Program-made: the position numbers and the translations under genes | The notes under the pieces: model-generated | Database searches by the model: none | Told to the model about the DNA's origin: nothing | What the model saw: only the letters and a program-made list of their open reading frames with translations | Part shown: positions 6,068-9,786 of the stretch, in pieces | Layout: each line of letters starts with the position of its first letter | How positions within the stretch are numbered: position 1 is the stretch's first letter | From: Candidatus Roizmanbacteria bacterium RIFCSPHIGHO2_02_FULL_43_11 | GTDB lineage: Bacteria; Patescibacteriota; Microgenomatia; UBA1406; HO2-37-13b | Assembly: GCA_001789515.1 (NCBI GenBank) | Contig: MFZT01000011.1 | Coordinates: forward strand, 2,972 to 12,757 | Reading direction: 5' to 3' | Length of the DNA: 9,786 nt

Positions 6068-6478
6068 TTAATGAATATGTGAGTCCAAGTGAAGCTCTTT
6101 AAAAACCTCGAGTTTGAGAACGCCATCTTTTTGCGCCCCATGAACGTGGAAGGAGCGTTTCATAGTATCACGGACATTCTGTTCCAGACTATCCATATAT
6201 TCAAACAGGACTTCTCTTTCGTCTTCATCCAGATCCTGAATGTTTGAAGAAACAATTTCGTCAATCTTACCAATGCGCCAGAGAGATTCGATAAAGTCCC
6301 GCTCAAGATGCTCAATCATTGATATATCACCAAAAAGTGAGCGGATTTTAAACTTCATCATCTGCACATCGCTGATCATGATTTCCAGCGGTACTTTCTT
6401 ACCCTCTACTTCAGTTGTTATGTAGCGTATAATATCCAAAGCTGTCTTCTGCATAGTCGTTAGAAATGTGTACATCAT
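6068..6478 (-). CDS. Unrecognised helical protein
   Basis: I do not recognise this family. From ATG 6478 the protein has 136 aa, is predicted mostly helical, acidic in the middle (QDLDEDEREVLFEYMDSLEQ) and ends in a His-containing tail (HLDSHIH). There is no signal peptide or membrane helix. An open GTG start at 6532 would overlap the divergent yqeY-like gene by 51 bp and has no ribosome binding site, so I prefer ATG 6478 (or ATG 6475). A weak GGATG lies 8 nt before 6478. The gene is 22 nt upstream of the DEDDy exonuclease and probably shares its mRNA, so a role linked to that nuclease is possible but unproven. Confidence 0.6.
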   Translation of the reverse strand: MMYTFLTTMQKTALDIIRYITTEVEGKKVPLEIMISDVQMMKFKIRSLFGDISMIEHLERDFIESLWRIGKIDEIVSSNIQDLDEDEREVLFEYMDSLEQNVRDTMKRSFHVHGAQKDGVLKLEVFKELHLDSHIH

Positions 6479-6481
6479 AGT

Positions 6482-6919
6482 ATGATCATCCAGAAATTGC
6501 AAGATGACTTGATTGCAAGCCTCAAATCTCACCAGCAGAATCGTGTTGATATTGTACGGCTTATGATTGCTGAAATTAAAAACGCGCGGATTGCAAAAAT
6601 GGATGACTTAACGGGAGATGAAGAAGTTGCGGTGTTGAAGAAGATGAACAAAAAGTTGAAAGAGGCTTTGGAAATGTTTGAAAAAGCAGGTCGCACTGAT
6701 TTAGTTGAGCACAACAGAACACAACTTGCGATCGTGCAGGAATATATGCCTACAGAAATGACAGATGAAGACTTGGAGAAAGCTATTTCAGCATTAATCG
6801 AGCATAATCAGGAAACATTTAGCGCTCAACCAAAGTCCATTATTGGCATTGCCATGAAGTCTCTCTCATTGCAAGCTGAACCCAGTCGCATTATGGCTGC
6901 TTTACAAAAGAGGATGTGA
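6482..6919 (+). CDS. yqeY: GatB/YqeY domain protein
   Basis: A 145-aa protein homologous to the tRNA-interacting C-terminal domain of the amidotransferase subunit GatB, but free-standing; the cellular role is not settled. Family marks are the N-terminal LQDDLIASLKSHQQNRVDIVR, IAEIKNARI, the helical run ending EKAGRTDLVEHNRTQLAIVQEYMPTEMTDEDL, and a C-terminal SRIMAALQKRM. The length matches the usual 145-150 and the N-terminus aligns well with the first ATG at 6482. No Shine-Dalgarno is visible. The start lies 3 bp from the divergent gene's start, so its promoter must sit inside that gene's coding region. The last 29 bp overlap the 3' end of rnhB, transcribed convergently. Confidence 0.9.
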   Translation: MIIQKLQDDLIASLKSHQQNRVDIVRLMIAEIKNARIAKMDDLTGDEEVAVLKKMNKKLKEALEMFEKAGRTDLVEHNRTQLAIVQEYMPTEMTDEDLEKAISALIEHNQETFSAQPKSIIGIAMKSLSLQAEPSRIMAALQKRM

Positions 6920-7496
6920 ATGTCCTCCGATGCTTTGGAGACAGGCCGAATATTTTAATTGCTTCTCTGTGTGAAGCTGTGCCATACCCCATATTTGTAT
7001 ACCAACCGTAATGTGGATAACCTTGGGCAAGTTCTTTCATATGACTATCCCTGTACACTTTTGCAAGAATTGACGCCGAAGCTACTGAGATATGAATTCT
7101 CTCTGCCTTCGGGACAGAAATCGTGGCAATGCCTGACAATGTAAAATAGTCTACAAAAACTTTTGTCTCAGGATCATTGACGTGTTGGATAGCTGCTTCA
7201 GCAACGGTTTTGAGGACAAACTTATTTGCTTCGCTTATACCAATCTCGTCAATTGTCTGTGCATCACATTCCGCGATAAAGGACATCGAATTCTTCTGCA
7301 GCCAAGCTGCTGTTTTCTCTCTTTGTCGAGGAGTCATTGTCTTTGAATCCCGAATAGTGAAATTTTTGTGAAATGAAAGATTCGTTTCTAAGATGCATGC
7401 GCAAGCACAAATTGGGCCTGCCAGCGCTCCCCTACCCACCTCATCAATACCAATCACATGTTTGCCGCGGCTTTCCTCCTGTGAAAAGGTCATCAT
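6891..7496 (-). CDS. rnhB: Ribonuclease HII
   Basis: Removes RNA from RNA:DNA hybrids and single ribonucleotides misinserted in DNA. From ATG 7496 the protein is 201 aa, a typical bacterial RNase HII length. The signature GIDEVGRGALAGP (16-28) gives Asp18 and Glu19. FVDYF gives Asp116 and AKVYRD gives Asp150, completing the acidic active site; the usual VDG is VDY here. The ending SPKHRRTF also fits the family. The frame is open to ATG 7589, but the extra 31 residues do not look like RNase HII, and TACAAT lies 9 nt before 7496, supporting the shorter start (ATG 7493 is adjacent). Its 3' end overlaps the yqeY-like gene by 29 bp. Confidence 0.95.
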   Translation of the reverse strand: MMTFSQEESRGKHVIGIDEVGRGALAGPICACACILETNLSFHKNFTIRDSKTMTPRQREKTAAWLQKNSMSFIAECDAQTIDEIGISEANKFVLKTVAEAAIQHVNDPETKVFVDYFTLSGIATISVPKAERIHISVASASILAKVYRDSHMKELAQGYPHYGWYTNMGYGTASHREAIKIFGLSPKHRRTFTSSFVKQP

Positions 7497-7505
7497 GACA
7501 GTCTT

Positions 7506-7511
7506 ATTGTA
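7506..7511 (-). promoter_or_regulatory. -10 element close to the rnhB start
   Basis: The minus strand reads TACAAT (5 of 6 to consensus), ending 9 nt before ATG 7496. This predicts a transcript with only a 1-3 nt leader. There is no good -35 and no TG extension, so the call is weaker than for 5394-5402. Confidence 0.45.
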
Positions 7512-7600
7512 TCGTATCGGCAGCAAAACCACTGAGAGGCACATACAATAATAGGGGGGATCGCGTATCACTTCATGTTTCAATATCACACACCTCCCAT

Positions 7601-7636
7601 TTCTATCCCTCTATCCCTCTATCCCTCTATCCTTCC
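7601..7636. repeat. 8-bp TATCCCTC tandem repeat, copy B
   Basis: Three exact copies of TATCCCTC (7605-7612, 7613-7620, 7621-7628) are followed by TATCCTTC (7629-7636); after CAC come the related units TATACTTC and TATCTATG, which contain the next gene's -10 box and start codon. The minus strand has four GGG tracts (within 7596-7625). The array lies in the divergent gap between rnhB and the permease genes. Confidence 0.8.
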
Positions 7637-7638
7637 AC

Positions 7639-7644
7639 TATACT
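7639..7644 (+). promoter_or_regulatory. -10 element 7 nt before the first permease start
   Basis: TATACT followed by exactly 7 nt and then ATG 7652, the spacing expected for a leaderless mRNA. No Shine-Dalgarno lies between. The hexamer is part of a repeat unit (TATACTTC) related to TATCCCTC. No recognisable -35 is present because that position is occupied by the repeat array. Confidence 0.55.
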
Positions 7645-7651
7645 TCTATCT

Positions 7652-8443
7652 ATGGAAACCTACCGGAACATTTTTAGCACAACAGTGGCAGAGTATGCTG
7701 TGTATCGCTTCAACTTTCTCCTTTGGCGGTTCCGGAATGTAATCACTCTTCTTATCAAATATTACCTTTGGACGGCTGTTTACGGTTCACATTCCATGCT
7801 TTTCGGTTACTCTCAGACTCACATGTTGACCTACATTATGCTCTCCACCGTTATAAGCAGCTTTGTGCTTGCGACACGCACTGCAGATGTGGCCGGAGAA
7901 ATCCTGCAGGGGAAAATTATTGACTATGTCCTTAGACCTCTTGATTTTTTTACATACCAAATCACCCGCGATGTTGCTGACAAGTTGATCAATATTTCGT
8001 TACAGGTAATTGAAATTGCCATCGTCATCGCGCTTGTAAAACCGGTTCTTTTTGTGCAAACCAACCCCCAGGCGCTGCTACTCACCTTTGTGTTTCTAGT
8101 ACTCGGCACTATTATTGCATTTTTTGTCAATCTCTTGATCGCATTCCTTGGTTTCTGGACCCATGAAGTATGGGCTCCTCGATTCGTTTTCACCATGCTT
8201 GTTCTTGTTTTCTCAGGAAGTTATTTTCCCCTCGACATTATCCCCCGGAATGTGTATGTTTTGTTTTTTCTTACCCCGTTTCCTTACCTCTACTTTATAC
8301 CAACACGCGCTTATCTAGGTATGCCACCACAGGATATTGCATTTACTCTTTTGGGTGCTGTTGGGTGGAGTTTCTTAAGTTTTTACCTTGCACGAAAAGT
8401 GTGGCAAAAAGGTTTAAGAGAATTTTCATTTTTTGGAAGATGA
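7652..8443 (+). CDS. ABC-2-type transporter permease, first of a pair
   Basis: A 263-aa integral membrane protein with about six helices by eye (for example 57-76, 112-131, 142-168 and 175-192). It fits the ABC2_membrane_6 (DUF990) type of permease, including EILQGKIIDYVLRPLDFFTY (83-102) where LxxGxIDxxLxRPL is typical, and a late SGSYFPLDIIP (189-199). Such proteins work as two different permease subunits with a cytoplasmic ATPase, usually as exporters of uncertain substrate. Its stop overlaps the next permease start by 4 nt (ATGA), so the two are translationally coupled and probably form a heterodimer. The ATPase gene normally upstream is absent here; rnhB lies divergently instead. The start is set by ATG 7652 directly after the TATACT element. 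Confidence 0.87.
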   Translation: METYRNIFSTTVAEYAVYRFNFLLWRFRNVITLLIKYYLWTAVYGSHSMLFGYSQTHMLTYIMLSTVISSFVLATRTADVAGEILQGKIIDYVLRPLDFFTYQITRDVADKLINISLQVIEIAIVIALVKPVLFVQTNPQALLLTFVFLVLGTIIAFFVNLLIAFLGFWTHEVWAPRFVFTMLVLVFSGSYFPLDIIPRNVYVLFFLTPFPYLYFIPTRAYLGMPPQDIAFTLLGAVGWSFLSFYLARKVWQKGLREFSFFGR

Positions 8444-9216
8444 GACACTATTTATACATCTACTACCTACTGTCCATCCTTTCAATCAAAAGGACAACTC
8501 AGGGACAAACAGGAGCTTTCCTATTCACATTAGGGAAGTTCGTTCGGTTTGCTATGTTTTTTGTCTTTATTTATTTTCTGGTTACCCAGTCAAGCCTTCT
8601 TAAGGGATATACAGCAAGCCAGGCACTCATCATTTTGATGACATTTGAGCTTGTTAACTCTGTTTCGGGGCTGCTTTTCCGAGAGGTATATCGCTTCCGT
8701 CCTCTTGTTGTTTCCGGGGGGCTCGATGGTGTTTTGGTAAAACCCATTCATCCGTTTATGCTGGTCCTCCTCGGAGGCTTAGACATCTTGGATGCATTTG
8801 TTTTGGCCATTCAGGTAATAATTATTTCATATCTTATTATTGGCACATACTCCTGGAGTGGAATATTGCTGTTCATCTTCCTTTTTGTCAACGCAACAAT
8901 CATCATGGCCGCATTTCACATTCTCGCTTTAAGTATTGGTGTTTTGACCACAACAGTTGATCAAATCATGATGATTTTAAGAGACGTAAGCGAATCGGGA
9001 CGCTTCCCAATTGAGATCTACAAACAACCTTTCAGGTTTGTAATTACGTTTATCATACCCATTGGTGTTATGATGACATTTCCTGCTAAGGGTCTTTTTG
9101 GGATGCTATCCATAGGAGGGGTCGTTGCTCCTTTCGTGGTTGGAGTTTTGTTTCTTGCAGGGAACATGTGGTTGTGGAAGTTTGCGCTGAGAAGGTACCA
9201 AAGCTGGGGCGGGTAA
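8440..9216 (+). CDS. ABC-2-type transporter permease, second of a pair
   Basis: A 258-aa membrane protein with about six helices, of the same DUF990-like type as its neighbour. VSGGLDGVLVKPIHPFM (91-107) is the counterpart of the LxxGxxDxxLxRPLxxF motif in the first permease, and RFPIEIYKQPFRFVITFIIP near 187-206 matches the late conserved region. The frame is open upstream to 8170, but that region is coded by the first permease in another frame, so the start is ATG 8440, in the ATGA overlap with the previous stop. GGAAG directly before it may help reinitiation. It likely pairs with the first permease; the substrate is unknown and no ATPase is encoded downstream within the window. Confidence 0.87.
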   Translation: MRHYLYIYYLLSILSIKRTTQGQTGAFLFTLGKFVRFAMFFVFIYFLVTQSSLLKGYTASQALIILMTFELVNSVSGLLFREVYRFRPLVVSGGLDGVLVKPIHPFMLVLLGGLDILDAFVLAIQVIIISYLIIGTYSWSGILLFIFLFVNATIIMAAFHILALSIGVLTTTVDQIMMILRDVSESGRFPIEIYKQPFRFVITFIIPIGVMMTFPAKGLFGMLSIGGVVAPFVVGVLFLAGNMWLWKFALRRYQSWGG

Positions 9217-9244
9217 CCTCCGGAGTTCGGAGGAGCCTCCGAAC
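9217..9244. terminator. Overlapping alternative hairpins after the permease operon
   Basis: Directly after the stop at 9216, CCTCCG (9217-9222) can pair with CGGAGG (9228-9233) over a 5-nt loop. Alternatively GTTCGGAGG (9225-9233) can pair with CCTCCGAAC (9236-9244), a 9-bp arm with a 2-bp centre. The two structures share CGGAGG and exclude each other. There is no T-run after either, so it is not a standard intrinsic terminator; it may end or stabilise the permease mRNA. Confidence 0.4.
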
Positions 9245-9314
9245 GGCCTAAACAAAAACGGCCTTTCCTATGGGTTGCAGCTTGCCTCGTTTCTGCAGGG
9301 TGTACCCTGTCCGG

Positions 9315-9320
9315 TATAAT
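9315..9320 (+). promoter_or_regulatory. -10 promoter element immediately before miaB
   Basis: A perfect TATAAT followed by 8 nt and ATG 9329, with no Shine-Dalgarno between them. The transcript would start within about two bases of the start codon. No clear -35 is visible. Confidence 0.6.
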
Positions 9321-9328
9321 ACTCAACT

Positions 9329-9786
9329 ATGAAATACTTAGTAAAAACTTTCGGGTGCCAGCAAAACGTTGCAGATTCGGAGCGGGTGGAGTCACGACTT
9401 CGCGCTCGTGGCATGACTCCGGCACGATCGTATAAAGACGCAGATCAGATTGTCATAAACACATGCATGGTGAGGGAAAAGGCTGAAAATAAGGTGTATG
9501 GGCTAGTGCAGAACCTTGCAAAGCTGAAAGTCACCAAACCGGATCTCAAAATCATTGTCACTGGCTGTATGGTTGGGGCTGCGTACCGGGATAAAACTGG
9601 TGCACTCATAAAAAAAGTTAAAAAAGCCATGCCTGATGTTGACGAATTCATGCCGATTGAGGAGGTGGGCTTTGATTTTGCGCCGGTGCGAACCAGTAAA
9701 AGCGCCGCCTGGGTGCCTATTTCAAACGGATGTAACAATTTTTGCACTTTCTGCATTGTCCCATTCACCCGTGGCAGAGAGATTTC
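9329..9786 (+). CDS. miaB: tRNA-2-methylthio-N6-dimethylallyladenosine synthase-type methylthiotransferase, 5' part
   Basis: Radical-SAM methylthiotransferase that adds a methylthio group to adenosine 37 of tRNAs; it carries two iron-sulfur clusters. Only the first 152 codons are in the window. The N-terminal cluster ligands are Cys10 (TFGCQQNVADSERV), Cys46 (INTCMVREKAENK) and Cys80 (VTGCM). The radical-SAM motif is CNNFCTFC (135-142) with Cys135, Cys139 and Cys142, followed by IVPFTRGRE as in MiaB. NTCxVREKAExK favours MiaB over RimO or MtaB, though the short first part leaves some doubt. ATG 9329 is the natural start, matching the family N-terminus, and lies 8 nt after TATAAT. It begins 112 nt after the second permease and is transcribed in the same direction. 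Confidence 0.92.
   Translation, partial: MKYLVKTFGCQQNVADSERVESRLRARGMTPARSYKDADQIVINTCMVREKAENKVYGLVQNLAKLKVTKPDLKIIVTGCMVGAAYRDKTGALIKKVKKAMPDVDEFMPIEEVGFDFAPVRTSKSAAWVPISNGCNNFCTFCIVPFTRGREI

Noticed and set aside
6479..6532. GTG start at 6532 for the unknown gene
   Set aside because: It would overlap the yqeY-like coding start by 51 bp and lacks a ribosome binding site; ATG 6478 is simpler, though not proven.
7497..7589. 31-residue N-terminal extension of RNase HII
   Set aside because: It does not resemble the family, and a -10-like TACAAT lies within it, 9 nt before ATG 7496.
8170..8439. Upstream extension of the second permease by 90 codons
   Set aside because: The region codes the first permease in another frame; the ATGA junction at 8440 is the natural start.
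9225..9244. Standard Rho-independent terminator
   Set aside because: The stem is strong, but no run of T follows it on either strand and the 2-bp centre would force loss of some pairs.

Overview
The window looks like chromosomal DNA from a bacterium of the Candidate Phyla Radiation (Patescibacteria), probably a Microgenomates- or Parcubacteria-like lineage. This is inferred from gene content and style: a class II ribonucleotide reductase behind nrdR, a PIN protein resembling the 'RNA ligase partner' family, a two-TM protein of a type I associate with CPR genomes, short intergenic gaps, and several genes without a Shine-Dalgarno sequence. TGA is used as a stop (yqeY-like gene, first permease), so the genetic code is standard and not the Gracilibacteria/Absconditabacteria code. 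No phage, plasmid, insertion sequence, CRISPR array, tRNA or rRNA was seen.

Layout. Positions 1-2759 (minus strand) hold an nrdR-nrdJ operon for dNTP synthesis; nrdJ runs off the left edge. Its promoter (about 2829-2857) carries two NrdR-box-like 16-mers separated by 16 bp, which suggests autorepression. Positions 3061-3804 (plus) encode a small membrane protein whose 3' end overlaps, antisense, the 3' end of a PIN-domain gene (3701-4333, minus). The gap 4334-4461 holds two different short tandem repeats. Next, all on minus, come a UbiA-family prenyl-phosphate phosphoribosyltransferase-like protein (4462-5382), a stand-alone DEDDy exonuclease (5458-6045) and an unrecognised helical protein (6068-6478). 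A YqeY-like gene (6482-6919, plus) starts 3 bp from that last gene and ends 29 bp inside rnhB (6891-7496, minus). Two overlapping ABC-2-type permease genes (7652-8443 and 8440-9216, plus) follow, without an ATPase gene in view. The window closes with the first 152 codons of a miaB-type tRNA methylthiotransferase gene (9329 onward).

The genes mostly serve separate housekeeping tasks: nucleotide reduction and its control, RNA/DNA processing (RNase HII, DEDDy exonuclease, PIN protein), tRNA modification, lipid-linked sugar metabolism and export. The most coherent regulatory logic is the nrd operon. The most striking global feature is translation-signal style. Five genes (starts at 3061, 5382, 7496, 7652, 9329) have a TATAAT-like hexamer only 6-11 nt before the start codon and no convincing ribosome binding site, predicting leaderless or nearly leaderless mRNAs. 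The clear GGAGG motifs upstream of starts are in the nrd operon, well placed only before nrdR. I did not find a convincing new multi-gene defence or metabolic system. The better leads are the leaderless promoters, the repeat-derived promoter before the permeases, the antisense 3' overlap and the divergent gene pair at 6479-6481.
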